A DNA stretch of 64,000 bases from Sphingobium sp. 15-1 (lineage in GTDB: Bacteria > Pseudomonadota > Alphaproteobacteria > Sphingomonadales > Sphingomonadaceae): contig NZ_JABXJG010000002.1 of NCBI RefSeq assembly GCF_013375535.1, forward strand, positions 434,001 through 498,000. The letters run 5' to 3'. Positions 1 to 9,428 of this stretch are shown here, in pieces. The position numbers and the translations under genes were made by a program. Every line of letters begins with the position of its first letter. Position 1 is the first letter of the stretch. The notes under the pieces are model-generated. The model was not told the DNA's origin and ran no database searches. It was given only the letters and a program-made list of their open reading frames with translations.

Positions 1-553
1 CATTATGCCGTCCGACATCCTCCCGCGCCAGGCGGATCGTCCCGTCCGCCGCCACCAGCGCCGCCACATGGGCCGCGCCGGTCCGCGCATTGAGCGGCTG
101 ATGCCGTCCCAAATCGGCCAGCGCCCGAAAGATCGCGCCCTTGTCGGCCAGCGAGGGAGCAGTGACGGTCGGCAAAGGCCGGATCGCCTGTTCCAGATTT
201 TCGATGCCGCAAATGCCGCAGGAGGATTCCGAAGCGCGATGCCGCACACGGCTGAGCAAAGCCTCCGTCCGCTCCTCCGGCAAGGTCGCTCTGGCGACGA
301 TCCCCTGCTCCGTCGCATGAGCATCGACTTCGAACGGCGCATCCTCCCGCCCGATCAGGCGCTCCGCCAGGGCGAAGCCCAACACCAGGTCCGCCACGTC
401 CGCCGGAGTCGCCATCAACACGGCATAACCGATGCCGTTAAATTCGATCGCGACGGGCACTTCCTCGGCCAGTTCCCGCGTCACCGCCGTTGCGCGGCCT
501 TCCGGGGTCACCTGCGTGAAGGCGGCAGCCCGATCCTCCAATATGTCGTTCAA
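1..553 (-). CDS. fdhD: FdhD-family formate dehydrogenase accessory sulfurtransferase (partial, 3' end outside window)
   Basis: FdhD/FdsC proteins pass sulfur from IscS to the Mo-bis-MGD cofactor of formate dehydrogenase and are needed for its activity. The translated 184 residues contain the active-site loop SSCGICG (Cys112 and Cys115) and, at the window edge, the family motif AREDVGRHN. There is no ATG at the 5' end. The best start is TTG at 553-551, which overlaps the TGA of fdsD (552-550), so translation is probably coupled. It is the last visible gene of the fds operon. In fds operons I know of, the FdhD homologue (fdsC) precedes fdsD; here the order is reversed. The reading frame is open to base 1, so the C-terminal part is missing only because the window ends. 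Confidence 0.9.
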   Translation of the reverse strand, partial: MNDILEDRAAAFTQVTPEGRATAVTRELAEEVPVAIEFNGIGYAVLMATPADVADLVLGFALAERLIGREDAPFEVDAHATEQGIVARATLPEERTEALLSRVRHRASESSCGICGIENLEQAIRPLPTVTAPSLADKGAIFRALADLGRHQPLNARTGAAHVAALVAADGTIRLAREDVGRHN

Positions 554-786
554 GGCGCCACGATCCGCCCCACGGCGGCGGCCGCAATGGGGGAGAGCGC
601 CTCGGGCCGCGCTGCCGCCAGCGCGCCAATGCGCTGCTTCATCGCCGGGTCCCAAAAGGCGCGGATATGGTCCGCCACTGTCGCCACGGCCTCCTCCTCG
701 CCCAGCGCCGCGACATTGCGGGCAATCTGGTTCGCCATGTAGATCAGGCGGTCCTCGGTCGACATGACCTCATTTTCATCGCTCAT
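550..786 (-). CDS. fdsD: NAD-dependent formate dehydrogenase delta subunit
   Basis: Small 78-residue protein of the FdsD family, found only with NAD-dependent formate dehydrogenases and thought to help maturation or stability of the complex. The sequence begins MSDENEVMSTEDRLIYMANQ and carries the family's conserved MANQIARN stretch and a FWDPAMK segment. The ATG at 786 is preceded by AGGA at a suitable distance. A longer upstream frame exists but would overlap fdsA. It lies 10 bases after the fdsA stop and overlaps the TTG start of fdhD. Confidence 0.88.
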   Translation of the reverse strand: MSDENEVMSTEDRLIYMANQIARNVAALGEEEAVATVADHIRAFWDPAMKQRIGALAAARPEALSPIAAAAVGRIVAP

Positions 787-796
787 GCGCCCGATC

Positions 797-3643
797 CTAT
801 TCGGCCGCTTCGAGCGGCGCAATGCGCCTGCTGTGCTGCGCTTGGCTGGCATAGTCGCGCTGCCAGTCGCTCGGCCCGTTGGAGCGCATGACCTGGACTG
901 CCGTCACCTTATATTCCGGGCAGTTGGTGGCCCAGTCGGAATAGTCGGTGGTGATGACATTGGCCTGCGTGTCGGGATGGTGGAAGGTGGTGTAGACCAC
1001 GCCCGGCGCCACCCGCTCGGTGATCAGGGCGCGCAGGCTGGTTTCCCCGGCGCGGCTCTTGAGCGACACCCAGTCGCCGTCGCTGATCCCGCGATTCTCT
1101 GCATCGGCGGGGTGGATTTCCAGCCGGTCTTCAGGATGCCACGCCTCGTTCGCCGTGCGCCGCGTCTGCGCGCCGACATTATATTGGCTAAGGATGCGCC
1201 CGGTGGTCAGCAGCAGCGGGAAGCGCGGTCCGGTCTTCTCATCGGTCGGCACATAGTCGGTGACGACGAACTTGCCCTTCCCCCGCACGAAGCCGCCGAT
1301 ATGCATGGTCGGCGTGCCGTCAGGCGCCGCCTCATTGGCGGGCCATTGCAGCGATCCTTCCGCTTCCAGCCGATCATAATGCACGCCCGCGAAAGTCGGG
1401 GTCAGCGCGGCGATCTCGTCCATGATCTCGGACGGATGGGCATAGGACCAGCCCAGCCCCATGGCCTGCGCGACCAACTGGACGATTTCCCAATCGGCAT
1501 AGCCGTTCAGCGGCGCCATCACCTTGCGCACGCGCTGGATGCGGCGTTCGGCGTTGGTGAAGGTGCCGTCCTTCTCCAGGAAGGTCGATCCCGGCAGGAA
1601 GACATGGGCGTAATTGGCCGTCTCGTTGAGGAACAGATCCTGCACGACGACGCATTCCATCGCCGCAAGGCCCGCCGCGACATGATGGGTGTTGGGATCG
1701 GATTGAAGAATATCTTCGCCCTGGATGAAGATGCCCTTGAACGTCCCGTCCGTCGCCGCGTCGAGCATATTGGGGATGCGCAGGCCCGGCTCGGCATCCA
1801 GCGTCACGCCCCAGGCCTGCTCGAACTCGCCGCGCACCGCATCGTCGGAGACATGGCGATAGCCTGAAAATTCATGCGGGAAGCTGCCCATGTCGCAGGC
1901 GCCCTGCACATTATTCTGCCCGCGCAGCGGATTCACGCCCACGCCCTCGCGCCCGACATTGCCGGTCGCCATGGCGAGATTGGCGATGGCCATGACGGTG
2001 GACGACCCCTGGCTATGCTCGGTCACGCCCAGTCCGTAATAGATCGCGCCATTGCCGCCGGTCGCAAAGAGCCGCGCCGCTGCGCGCACCTCTTCCGCCT
2101 TGACGCCGGTGAGCGGCTCGACAGCTTCGGGCGACCGCTGCGGTTCGGAGACGAAATCGGCCCATTCGGCAAATTCATCCCAATCGCAACGATCACGGAT
2201 GAAGGCTTCATCATAGAGCTTCTCGGTCACAATCACATGCGCCAGCGCCGTCAGCATGGCGACATTGGTGCCGGGCCGGAGCGGCAGATGATGGGAAGCC
2301 TCCACATGGGGCGACTTCACCAGATCGATCCGCCGGGGATCGATGACGATCAGCTTTGCGCCCTGGCGCAAACGCTTCTTCATCCGGCTAGCGAAGACCG
2401 GATGGCCGTCGGTCGGATTGGCGCCGATGACCAGGATGACGTCGGCCTGCATCACGCTGTCGAAATCCTGCGTGCCCGCCGAGGTTCCGAAGGTCGTCTT
2501 CAGCCCATAACCGGTGGGGGAATGGCAGACCCGCGCGCAGGTATCGACATTATTGTTGCCGAAACCCTGGCGGATCAGCTTCTGGACAAGGAAGGTCTCC
2601 TCATTGGTGCAGCGGCTGGAGGTGATGCCGCCGATGCTGCGCGTGCCATATTTCGCCTGGATGCGCCGGAACTCGCTGGCGGTATGGGCGATGGCCTCCT
2701 CCCACGACACTTCGCGCCAGGGTTCGTCCACCGAAGCGCGGATCATCGGCTTCAGGATGCGGTCGCGATGCTGGGCGTAGCCCCAGGCGAAGCGCCCCTT
2801 GACGCAGCTATGCCCGCGATTGGCCTTACCGTCCTTCCACGGCACCATGCGCACCAGCTCCTCGCCCCGCATCTCGGCGCGGAAGGTGCAGCCGACGCCG
2901 CAATAGGCACAGGTGGTGACGACCGCCCGGTCGGGCGTGCCGACCTCCACTACCTTCTTCTCGGTCAGGGTCGCGGTCGGGCAAGCCTGCACGCAAGCGC
3001 CGCAGGACACGCATTCAGACGAGAGGAAATCCTGCCCCTGCGATGGCGACACCTTGGAATCGAAGCCCCGCCCTTCGATGGTCAGGGCGAACGTGCCCTG
3101 CACCTCGTCGCAGGCGCGCACGCAGCGGGAGCAGACGATGCATTTGCTGGGATCGAAGTCGAAATAGGGGTTCGACTGGTCCTTCGCCTGCCCCATATTG
3201 GTCGCGCCGTCATAGCCGTAGCGGACGTCCCGCAGGCCCACGGCGCCCGCCTGTTCCTGCAATTCGCAATCGCCATTGGCCGGGCAGGTCAGGCAGTCGA
3301 GCGGATGGTCCGAGATGTACAGCTCCATCACCCCGCGCCGCAACTGCTTCAGCCGCTCGCTCTGGGTCCGCACCACCATGCCCTCGGCAATCGGCGTGGT
3401 GCAGGAGGCGGGATAGCCATTGCGTCCTTCCACTTCGACCAGGCAGAGGCGGCAGGAGCCGAAGCTTTCGACATTGTCGGTCGCGCACAGCTTGGGGATC
3501 GAACAGCCGGTCAGCGACGCCGCCCGCATGATCGACGTGCCTTCCGGCATCGTCACGGTATCGCCGTCGATGGTGAGGGTCACGCTCTTGCCCGTCGCGA
3601 TGGCGGGCGGCGTTCCATGGTCGGTTTCGCGTGTGTAGCTCAT
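797..3643 (-). CDS. fdsA: NAD-dependent formate dehydrogenase alpha (catalytic, Mo-bis-MGD) subunit
   Basis: Catalytic subunit (948 aa) of the cytoplasmic complex that oxidises formate to CO2 and reduces NAD+. The N-terminus is NuoG-like: a [2Fe-2S] domain (Cys53, 64, 67, 81), a His/Cys cluster (His113, Cys117, 120, 126) and two [4Fe-4S] sets (Cys168/171/174/178 and Cys211/214/217/221). A further [4Fe-4S] set (Cys245/248/252/280) begins the molybdopterin oxidoreductase domain. The Mo ligand is Cys373 followed by His374 in CARVCHSPTGYG, so this is a cysteine enzyme, not selenocysteine. The ATG at 3643 overlaps the fdsB stop (ATGA). The longer open frame upstream lies inside fdsB and was rejected. 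Confidence 0.96.
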   Translation of the reverse strand: MSYTRETDHGTPPAIATGKSVTLTIDGDTVTMPEGTSIMRAASLTGCSIPKLCATDNVESFGSCRLCLVEVEGRNGYPASCTTPIAEGMVVRTQSERLKQLRRGVMELYISDHPLDCLTCPANGDCELQEQAGAVGLRDVRYGYDGATNMGQAKDQSNPYFDFDPSKCIVCSRCVRACDEVQGTFALTIEGRGFDSKVSPSQGQDFLSSECVSCGACVQACPTATLTEKKVVEVGTPDRAVVTTCAYCGVGCTFRAEMRGEELVRMVPWKDGKANRGHSCVKGRFAWGYAQHRDRILKPMIRASVDEPWREVSWEEAIAHTASEFRRIQAKYGTRSIGGITSSRCTNEETFLVQKLIRQGFGNNNVDTCARVCHSPTGYGLKTTFGTSAGTQDFDSVMQADVILVIGANPTDGHPVFASRMKKRLRQGAKLIVIDPRRIDLVKSPHVEASHHLPLRPGTNVAMLTALAHVIVTEKLYDEAFIRDRCDWDEFAEWADFVSEPQRSPEAVEPLTGVKAEEVRAAARLFATGGNGAIYYGLGVTEHSQGSSTVMAIANLAMATGNVGREGVGVNPLRGQNNVQGACDMGSFPHEFSGYRHVSDDAVRGEFEQAWGVTLDAEPGLRIPNMLDAATDGTFKGIFIQGEDILQSDPNTHHVAAGLAAMECVVVQDLFLNETANYAHVFLPGSTFLEKDGTFTNAERRIQRVRKVMAPLNGYADWEIVQLVAQAMGLGWSYAHPSEIMDEIAALTPTFAGVHYDRLEAEGSLQWPANEAAPDGTPTMHIGGFVRGKGKFVVTDYVPTDEKTGPRFPLLLTTGRILSQYNVGAQTRRTANEAWHPEDRLEIHPADAENRGISDGDWVSLKSRAGETSLRALITERVAPGVVYTTFHHPDTQANVITTDYSDWATNCPEYKVTAVQVMRSNGPSDWQRDYASQAQHSRRIAPLEAAE

Positions 3644-5220
3644 TCCGCTGCTTCCTTCACCGGCGACTTGGCACCGAAATCCTCGGGAAAATGATCGAGC
3701 GCGCTCAGCACCGGATAGGGCGTGAAACCGCCCAGCGCGCAGAGCGAGCCATATTTCATCGTATCGCAAAGGTCGCGCAGCAACGCCGTCTGCGCTTCCA
3801 GCCCGGTATCGATCCGGTCGGGCGTGCGGGAATTGAGCGCCTTCTGGAGATACCCCTCCCAATTGCGCCCGGCCTGAACGACGGTCGCGCTATCCCGCGC
3901 CGCGATGATCCGGTCCATCACCTCGACGCCCCTCGTCGACCCGATCCGGCAGGGCGTGCATTTGCCGCAGCTTTCGACCGCGCAGAATTCCATCGCGAAG
4001 CGGGCCATATGCGCCATGTCGACGCTGTCGTCGAACACGGTGATCCCGGCATGGCCGATCAGCCCCCCCGCCTGCGCGAAAGCCTCATAATCGAAGGGCA
4101 GATCGAACATGCTGGGTGGAAAATAAGCGCCCAAGGGCCCGCCAACCTGCACTGCCCGCACTGGCCGCCCGCTCGCGGTACCGCCGCCGATGTCGTTCAC
4201 CAGTTCGCCCAGCGTGATGCCGAAGCCGATCTCATAGAGGCCACCATGCTTCACATTGCCCGCAAGCTGCACCGGCATGGTTCCGCGAGACCTGCCGAAG
4301 CCGACCGCCGCATAAGCCTCCGCCCCTTCCGCCAATATGAAGGGCACCGCCGCCAGGCTCAGCACATTGTTGATGACCGTCGGCTGTCCGAACAGCCCAG
4401 CCAGCGCCGGGAGCGGCGGCTTCGCCCTGACCTGTCCCCGCTTGCCTTCGATACTGTCGAGCAGCGCGGTTTCCTCGCCGCAGACATAGGCGCCCGCGCC
4501 GACGCGCACTTCCAGCGTGAAGGGCGCGATCCGCCCGGCGGACAATGTGATCGCCTCCTGCATGGCGGCGATGGCGAAGGGATATTCGCTTCGGATATAG
4601 ACATAGCCGTGGTTCGCTCCCACGGCATGCCCGGCAATCGCCATGCCTTCGATCAAGCAGAAGGGATCGCCTTCCATCAACATCCGGTCGGCAAAGGTGC
4701 CGCTGTCGCCCTCATCGGCATTGCAGACGATGAACTTCGCGTCGGAGGCCGCGTCCAGCACGGTCTGCCATTTGACCCCAGTCGGGAAGCCCGCCCCGCC
4801 CCGCCCACGCAGGCCGGACGCCTTGACCGCATCCACAACCGCCTGGGGCGTCATCGCCCGCGCCGCGTCCAGCCCGCGCCAGCCGCCCTGTCCGGCATAG
4901 TCCTCCAGGCTGAGCGGGTCGATGATCCCACAGCGCGCGAAGGTGAATCGCTGCTGTCCTGCGAAGAAGGGCAAGGCCGCCACGTCACCCAGCCGCGCTT
5001 CATGGCTGCCGTCCAGCACGGCCGCGACGTCCGCCGGTCCGACCGGCCCGAAGCCAATCCGCTTCCCCTCGCTTTCGACCTCGACCAAAGGCTCGATGGA
5101 AAAGAGCCCCCGGCTACCGGTGCGCACCACCTCGCATCCTGCGGCTTCGAAAGCGCGGGCAAGCTCGTCCGCGCCCAGGGCGACCGACGCCATGTCCCGG
5201 CTGACATAGACTCGTGTCAT
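3640..5220 (-). CDS. fdsB: NAD-dependent formate dehydrogenase beta subunit (NuoF-like, NADH/FMN binding)
   Basis: 526-residue diaphorase subunit that takes electrons from FdsA through iron-sulfur clusters and FMN to NAD+. It shows the NuoF fold signatures in order: a thioredoxin-like N-terminal part, the NAD site GRGGAGFPTGVKW, the FMN site GAGAYVCGEETALLDSIEG, and the C-terminal [4Fe-4S] motif ESCGKCTPCRIG. The ATG at 5220 overlaps the fdsG stop (ATGA) and the 3' end overlaps the fdsA start in the same way, so the three subunits are translationally coupled. Confidence 0.96.
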   Translation of the reverse strand: MTRVYVSRDMASVALGADELARAFEAAGCEVVRTGSRGLFSIEPLVEVESEGKRIGFGPVGPADVAAVLDGSHEARLGDVAALPFFAGQQRFTFARCGIIDPLSLEDYAGQGGWRGLDAARAMTPQAVVDAVKASGLRGRGGAGFPTGVKWQTVLDAASDAKFIVCNADEGDSGTFADRMLMEGDPFCLIEGMAIAGHAVGANHGYVYIRSEYPFAIAAMQEAITLSAGRIAPFTLEVRVGAGAYVCGEETALLDSIEGKRGQVRAKPPLPALAGLFGQPTVINNVLSLAAVPFILAEGAEAYAAVGFGRSRGTMPVQLAGNVKHGGLYEIGFGITLGELVNDIGGGTASGRPVRAVQVGGPLGAYFPPSMFDLPFDYEAFAQAGGLIGHAGITVFDDSVDMAHMARFAMEFCAVESCGKCTPCRIGSTRGVEVMDRIIAARDSATVVQAGRNWEGYLQKALNSRTPDRIDTGLEAQTALLRDLCDTMKYGSLCALGGFTPYPVLSALDHFPEDFGAKSPVKEAAE

Positions 5221-5684
5221 GCCGCTATCTCCTGCGCGATCCGATCCAAGGCCGCCGCGTCGATCCGGGCGACCGGCCTTCCGTCGACCAAGGCGTTGGG
5301 ACCGACGGCACAAAGGCCCAAGCAATAGACGGGCTCCAGCGTCACCTGGCCGTCCGGGCGGGTTTCGCCCATCGGGACGCCCAGTCGCTCGGTTGCAACC
5401 TTCTCGATTGCCGCGGCGCCGCGGGCCTGGCAGCTTTCGGCCCGGCAGAGTTTTACGACATGCCGTCCGGCGGGAATACGGCGGAAATCATGGTAGAAGG
5501 TCACGACTCCATAAACGTCTGCGCGACTTAGATTGAGGGCGGTGGCGATGGCGGGGATGGCTGCATCATCGATAAAGCCTATCTCTTCCTGCAGCATGTG
5601 CAGCAGCGGCAGCAGCCGGTCGCGGGTGCGGCCATGGGCCTCGGTCCAATCCTCTATCAGCCGTGTCGCGTCTTCCTGCTGCAT
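5217..5684 (-). CDS. fdsG: NAD-dependent formate dehydrogenase gamma subunit (NuoE-like [2Fe-2S])
   Basis: 155-residue NuoE-like subunit and first gene of the fds operon. Four cysteines bind a [2Fe-2S] cluster: Cys80 and Cys85 in CRAESC, and Cys121 and Cys125 in CLGLC. In this family it associates with FdsB to form the diaphorase half of the formate dehydrogenase. The ATG at 5684 follows a purine-rich site (AAGGGCGGAAAAG). The last codons overlap fdsB. A strong inverted repeat lies about 70 bases upstream and is the likely control site. Confidence 0.94.
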   Translation of the reverse strand: MQQEDATRLIEDWTEAHGRTRDRLLPLLHMLQEEIGFIDDAAIPAIATALNLSRADVYGVVTFYHDFRRIPAGRHVVKLCRAESCQARGAAAIEKVATERLGVPMGETRPDGQVTLEPVYCLGLCAVGPNALVDGRPVARIDAAALDRIAQEIAA

Positions 5685-5752
5685 CTTTTCCGCCCTTTCC
5701 TACGCGCTATGCTGCGCCTTGGCGGGGGTGTCGTCAAATCGAAGACGATCAT

Positions 5753-5777
5753 GTTTGATAGAGATTGTCTATCAAAC
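5753..5777. promoter_or_regulatory. Palindrome upstream of fdsG, candidate LysR-type operator
   Basis: Two perfect 10-base arms, GTTTGATAGA and TCTATCAAAC, are separated by 5 bases. It contains the T-N11-A geometry usual for LysR-type regulators and sits 69-93 bases upstream of the fdsG start, overlapping the last codons of the Rieske gene. fds operons are commonly controlled by a LysR regulator (FdsR). Binding is inferred only from position and symmetry. Confidence 0.55.
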
Positions 5778-6137
5778 TGCCGTTACGATCATTCCGTCTT
5801 CGATCGTCACCGGCCAAGGGGTCAGCGCTGCCCCGGCGCAAGGGCCGCCCAGACAGGCGCCGTCGGACGGCGCGAACAGGGCGCCGTGCCAGCTACAGGC
5901 GATCAGGGTGCCGTCGGGCGTCAGATAATCGTCCAGCTTCTGCGCCAGGGGCAGGCCCATATGGGGGCAGCGGTCGACATAGCCGCGGACTTCATCCCCG
6001 ATGCGCAGGACGAAACCGTGGAAGCGGCCCTTGCGCATCTGGATTACGAAATTGCGCGCCTTGCCCTCCGCTATGCTGCCCAGCGGAGCCAAGGCGACGC
6101 CCGGCGGGGTCGCGGTCAGCCGTTCATCCTCGCTCAT
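5772..6137 (-). CDS. Small Rieske [2Fe-2S] protein coupled to the homogentisate operon
   Basis: 121-residue soluble protein with a complete Rieske cluster motif: Cys57-Pro-His59 and, 21 residues later, Cys81-Ser-Trp-His84. It has no signal peptide or membrane segment and is about the size of a Rieske-type ferredoxin. The ATG at 6137 overlaps the maiA stop (ATGA), making it the fourth coupled gene after hmgA, fahA and maiA. None of the three known pathway enzymes needs a Rieske partner. It could feed electrons to an oxygenase upstream of homogentisate or protect the HmgA iron, but nothing in the sequence decides this. Confidence 0.85.
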   Translation of the reverse strand: MSEDERLTATPPGVALAPLGSIAEGKARNFVIQMRKGRFHGFVLRIGDEVRGYVDRCPHMGLPLAQKLDDYLTPDGTLIACSWHGALFAPSDGACLGGPCAGAALTPWPVTIEDGMIVTAV

Positions 6138-6778
6138 GGGTCGGCGTCGGGCTGGACGGACGGATGGGCCATTGCGAAGGTGTCCAGCGCCCGCGCTTTT
6201 TCTCCCGCCGCCACGAGGGCGGGGAAGGGCGAAAGGTCGACATAGAAGCGCTCCGCCGAATAGAGTTGCGGCACGAGATAGCAGTCTGCCAGCCCCGGCC
6301 GGTCGCCAAAGGCGAAGCCCTGGCCATGGCGCGTCACCAATGTCTCCAGCGCGGCGAAGCCGTCCGTGATCCAACGGGCGATCCATGTGTCGAGCGCGGG
6401 CTGATCTGCGCCGAAATCGGATTTCAGCGCCTGCAACACGCGCAGATTGTTCAGCGGATGGATGTCGCAGCCGATCAGCGCCGCCATGGAGCGCACCATC
6501 GCCCGCCCCTCCGCATCGGGCGGCAGCAAGGGCGGTTGCGGCCAGCGTTCCTCGATCCACTCCAATATTGCGGGGCTTTGCGTGAACGCAAAATCCCCCG
6601 TCTCCACGGCGGGAACCAGCCCCTGCGGCGCCAGGGCGCGGTAGTTTGGCTCCCGCTGGGCGCCGGTGCGCAGGTCGTGCGTCACCTGATCATAGGCCAC
6701 GCCCTTCAGGTTCAGCGCGATCCGCACGCGATAGGAGCTGGTCGAGCGCCAATAGCCGTGGAGCGTCAGCGCGCTCAT
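6134..6778 (-). CDS. maiA: Maleylacetoacetate isomerase (zeta-class glutathione transferase)
   Basis: 214-residue zeta-class GST that uses glutathione to isomerise maleylacetoacetate to fumarylacetoacetate in tyrosine/homogentisate breakdown. The N-terminal thioredoxin-like domain starts LHGYWRSTSSYRVRIALNLK, matching the family's serine-rich glutathione site. The later LADCYLVPQLYSAERF segment is typical of the helical domain. The ATG at 6778 overlaps the fahA stop and the 3' end overlaps the Rieske gene start. A 9-codon longer frame was rejected because it would overlap fahA further. Confidence 0.93.
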   Translation of the reverse strand: MSALTLHGYWRSTSSYRVRIALNLKGVAYDQVTHDLRTGAQREPNYRALAPQGLVPAVETGDFAFTQSPAILEWIEERWPQPPLLPPDAEGRAMVRSMAALIGCDIHPLNNLRVLQALKSDFGADQPALDTWIARWITDGFAALETLVTRHGQGFAFGDRPGLADCYLVPQLYSAERFYVDLSPFPALVAAGEKARALDTFAMAHPSVQPDADP

Positions 6779-8076
6779 CGCGCCGGCTCGATCAGGGCGC
6801 GGCATTCCCCGAAGCCGATGGGCACATAGCCGTCCGCCCGCGCCACCGCCTTCAGCGCCAATTCGTCGCCATCCTCCAGAAAGGCGCGTTCCTCGCCGGT
6901 CGGCAGGGCGATCTTCGTCTTGCCGCCCTCGGTCAGTTCCATGAGGCTACCGAAACTGTCGGGCGTCGGACCGGACAGCGTGCCCGTCCCCAGCAGGTCG
7001 CCGGGATTGAGGTTGCAGCCATTGGACGCATGATGAGCGACGATCTGCTGCGCGGTCCAGTACATGAAGGAAGCGGGGCCGTTTGAGAGGCGCATCGGCG
7101 CGAGGCCCTGCGCCCGCATGCTTGCGCTCGACAGATGGACCTCCAGATCGATGGACAGGGCGCCATGGCCTTGATCCTGTTCGTCCCACAAATAGGGCAA
7201 GGGTTGCGGGTCGCCCTGCGGCCTTGGAGGCTGGGCGATGCGGAAGGGGGCCATGGCCTCCGCCGTCACCACCCAGGGGGAGATGGTGGACTGGAAATTC
7301 TTGGCGAGGAACGGGCCCAGGGGCACATATTCCCAGGCTTGCAAGTCCCGCGCCGACCAGTCGTTGAGCAGGCAGAAGCCCGCTATATGGTTCGCCGCTT
7401 CGGCAATCGGCACGCGCTCGCCCAGCGCATTGCCCGCGCCGATCCAGATGCCCAGTTCCAGCTCATAATCCAGTCGTTGGCTCGGCCCCACTATCGGGGC
7501 GTCGGCGTCCGGGGCCTTACGCTGGCCCTGGGGGCGGATCACGGGCACGCCTGACGGCCGGATGGAGGATGCCCGTCCATGATAGCCGATGGGGACATAT
7601 TTATAATTGGGCAGTAATGGATTGTCGGGGCGGAACAGCTTGCCGATATTGGTGGCGTGGTGAATGCCGACATAGAAGTCGGTATAATCGCCTATCGCGG
7701 CGGGCAAATGCAGCGCGCAATCCGCCGCCGGGTGCAGCAGAGGTTCGACCGCCTGCCGTTGCCCTTCATCGCTGAAGAGAGCGCTTAGCCAGCGGCGCAG
7801 CGCCAGCCGGTCCGCCGCTGGGAGCGCCATCAGGGCATTAAGGGTCGTTCCGTCCAGGACAGCGGCGGCCGCGGAGGGCAGCAGGCCTGCCTCGGCTGCG
7901 GCGCGCAGGTCGAATATCCGGTTCCCTATCGCCACGCCCGCCCGCTCCGCCCCGCCGGGGGACGAGAAAATGCCGTAGGGCAGATTCTGGATCGGGAAGT
8001 CGGGATGGCCATCGGCTCCCTCGACCCAGCTCGACCGGGCGGGATCATGGGTTTCGTCGATCTGCGGGAAGCTCAT
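6775..8076 (-). CDS. fahA: Fumarylacetoacetase
   Basis: 433-residue hydrolase that splits fumarylacetoacetate into fumarate and acetoacetate, the last step of homogentisate catabolism. Family features seen are [19 protein letters not shown], the following [15 protein letters not shown] and the YDFELELG-like segment [12 protein letters not shown], which contribute metal and substrate binding in fumarylacetoacetases. Length is usual for bacterial homologues of the eukaryotic type. The ATG overlaps the hmgA stop (ATGA). Confidence 0.95.
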   Translation of the reverse strand: MSFPQIDETHDPARSSWVEGADGHPDFPIQNLPYGIFSSPGGAERAGVAIGNRIFDLRAAAEAGLLPSAAAAVLDGTTLNALMALPAADRLALRRWLSALFSDEGQRQAVEPLLHPAADCALHLPAAIGDYTDFYVGIHHATNIGKLFRPDNPLLPNYKYVPIGYHGRASSIRPSGVPVIRPQGQRKAPDADAPIVGPSQRLDYELELGIWIGAGNALGERVPIAEAANHIAGFCLLNDWSARDLQAWEYVPLGPFLAKNFQSTISPWVVTAEAMAPFRIAQPPRPQGDPQPLPYLWDEQDQGHGALSIDLEVHLSSASMRAQGLAPMRLSNGPASFMYWTAQQIVAHHASNGCNLNPGDLLGTGTLSGPTPDSFGSLMELTEGGKTKIALPTGEERAFLEDGDELALKAVARADGYVPIGFGECRALIEPAR

Positions 8077-9395
8077 GCCTTATCCCCTTGCGGCAGTTGC
8101 GCCTTGGTGAAGCCCGACCAGCAATCGTCATAATCCAACTGGCCAAGCGGCGTTTCCATCGCGAAGCGGGTCGGACGGAAGGCGAAGCGGCTTTCGAACA
8201 TGAAGGCCATGGTGTCGGCAATCCGGTGCGGTTTCAACTCGGCGGCCAGCGCGCCTTCATAGCTGGCCTTGTCCGGGCCGTGGCCCGCCATGCAATTGTG
8301 CAGTGAGGCGCCGCCCGGCGCGAAGCCGCCTGCCTTGGCATCATAGACGCCGTGGATCAGTCCCATGAACTCGCTCATCACATTGCGGTGAAACCATGGC
8401 GGGCGGAATGTATCCTCCGCCACCATCCAGCGCGGCGGGAAGATCACGAAGTCGCAATTGGCGGTCCCCGCCTGGTCGCTGGGGGAGGTCAGCACAGTGA
8501 AGATCGACGGATCGGGATGGTCGTAGCTGACCGTGTTCATCGTGTTGAACCGGCGCAGATCGTAGCGGCAGGGGGCGAGATTGCCGTGCCAGGCCGCCAC
8601 GTCGAAGGGGGAATGATCCTGCGTCGTTATCCATAGCCGGCCGGCGAATTTCTGGACGATTTCGTGGGGGGTGTCGTCATCCTCGAACCAGGCGGCAGGG
8701 GTTTCGAAATCGCGGGCGTTGGCGAGGCCGTTGGCGCCGATGGGGCCGAGGTCGGGAAGGCGGAAGAGAGCCCCGTAATTTTCGCAGACATAACCCCGCG
8801 CCGTTCCGTCGGGCAGGTCCACCTTGAAACGCACGCCGCGGGGGATCAGGACGATCTGTTCCGGCGCGACGTCCATCATGCCCATTTCGGTGGTGAGGCG
8901 CAGCCTGCCTTGTTGCGGCACGATCAGCATCTCGCCATCGGCATTATAAAAGGCGCGCTTTTCCATCGGGCGATTGGCGGCGTAGAGATGGACGGCCAGG
9001 CCGTCGCCCGCCGCCGGGTCGCCTGCGCCGCAATAGCTGATCAGCCCGTCGAGAAAATCCACCGGCCGTTCGGGGATCGACATCGGATCCCAGCGCAGGC
9101 GGTTGGGCGTCGGGGGGACTTCGTCGAACGGGCCGCTGCGCAACAGGGTGTCATAGGCATAAGGCCGGTAGGGTGGGTGATTGGCCGCGGGGCGCAAGCG
9201 GTAGAGCCAGCTTCGCCGGTTTTCCGCACGGGGCGCGGTGAAGGCGGTGCCGGACAATTGTTCGGCGTAAAGGCCATAGGGGGCGTGTTGCGGGGAGTTG
9301 CGGCCCACGGGCAGGGCGCCGGGCGCCGCCTCCGTCGCGAAATGATTGCCGAAGCCTGCCAGCATGGTGGCTTCGGGTGGCTTGCTCTCTCCCAT
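8073..9395 (-). CDS. hmgA: Homogentisate 1,2-dioxygenase
   Basis: 440-residue non-haem iron enzyme that opens the homogentisate ring to maleylacetoacetate. It starts with the typical [10 protein letters not shown] and SQ/[19 protein letters not shown] blocks. The iron ligands lie in [11 protein letters not shown] (His and Glu) and [11 protein letters not shown] (His). It is the first gene of the hmgA-fahA-maiA-Rieske operon. An AGGAG lies about 11 bases before the ATG. The promoter and two operator-like repeats lie in the 78 bases separating it from the divergent MarR gene. Confidence 0.96.
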   Translation of the reverse strand: MGESKPPEATMLAGFGNHFATEAAPGALPVGRNSPQHAPYGLYAEQLSGTAFTAPRAENRRSWLYRLRPAANHPPYRPYAYDTLLRSGPFDEVPPTPNRLRWDPMSIPERPVDFLDGLISYCGAGDPAAGDGLAVHLYAANRPMEKRAFYNADGEMLIVPQQGRLRLTTEMGMMDVAPEQIVLIPRGVRFKVDLPDGTARGYVCENYGALFRLPDLGPIGANGLANARDFETPAAWFEDDDTPHEIVQKFAGRLWITTQDHSPFDVAAWHGNLAPCRYDLRRFNTMNTVSYDHPDPSIFTVLTSPSDQAGTANCDFVIFPPRWMVAEDTFRPPWFHRNVMSEFMGLIHGVYDAKAGGFAPGGASLHNCMAGHGPDKASYEGALAAELKPHRIADTMAFMFESRFAFRPTRFAMETPLGQLDYDDCWSGFTKAQLPQGDKA

Positions 9396-9412
9396 TTCGG
9401 CGCGACTCCTGT

Positions 9413-9428
9413 GGTATCAATTGTTACC
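9413..9428. promoter_or_regulatory. Operator O1 for the MarR regulator (hmgA start region)
   Basis: Imperfect palindrome GGTATCAATTGTTACC directly downstream of the hmgA -10 element. It is nearly the same as a second copy 37 bases away (9450-9465). Two copies of one palindrome between a MarR gene and its divergent operon are the usual arrangement for an autoregulated repressor. Confidence 0.7.

Noticed and set aside
1874..3694. Plus-strand open frame of about 600 codons
   Set aside because: It is antisense to fdsA, whose iron-sulfur and Mo motifs are complete. The frame has no recognisable domain.
3631..5328. Plus-strand open frame of about 565 codons
   Set aside because: It mirrors fdsB and has no ribosome site or family features.
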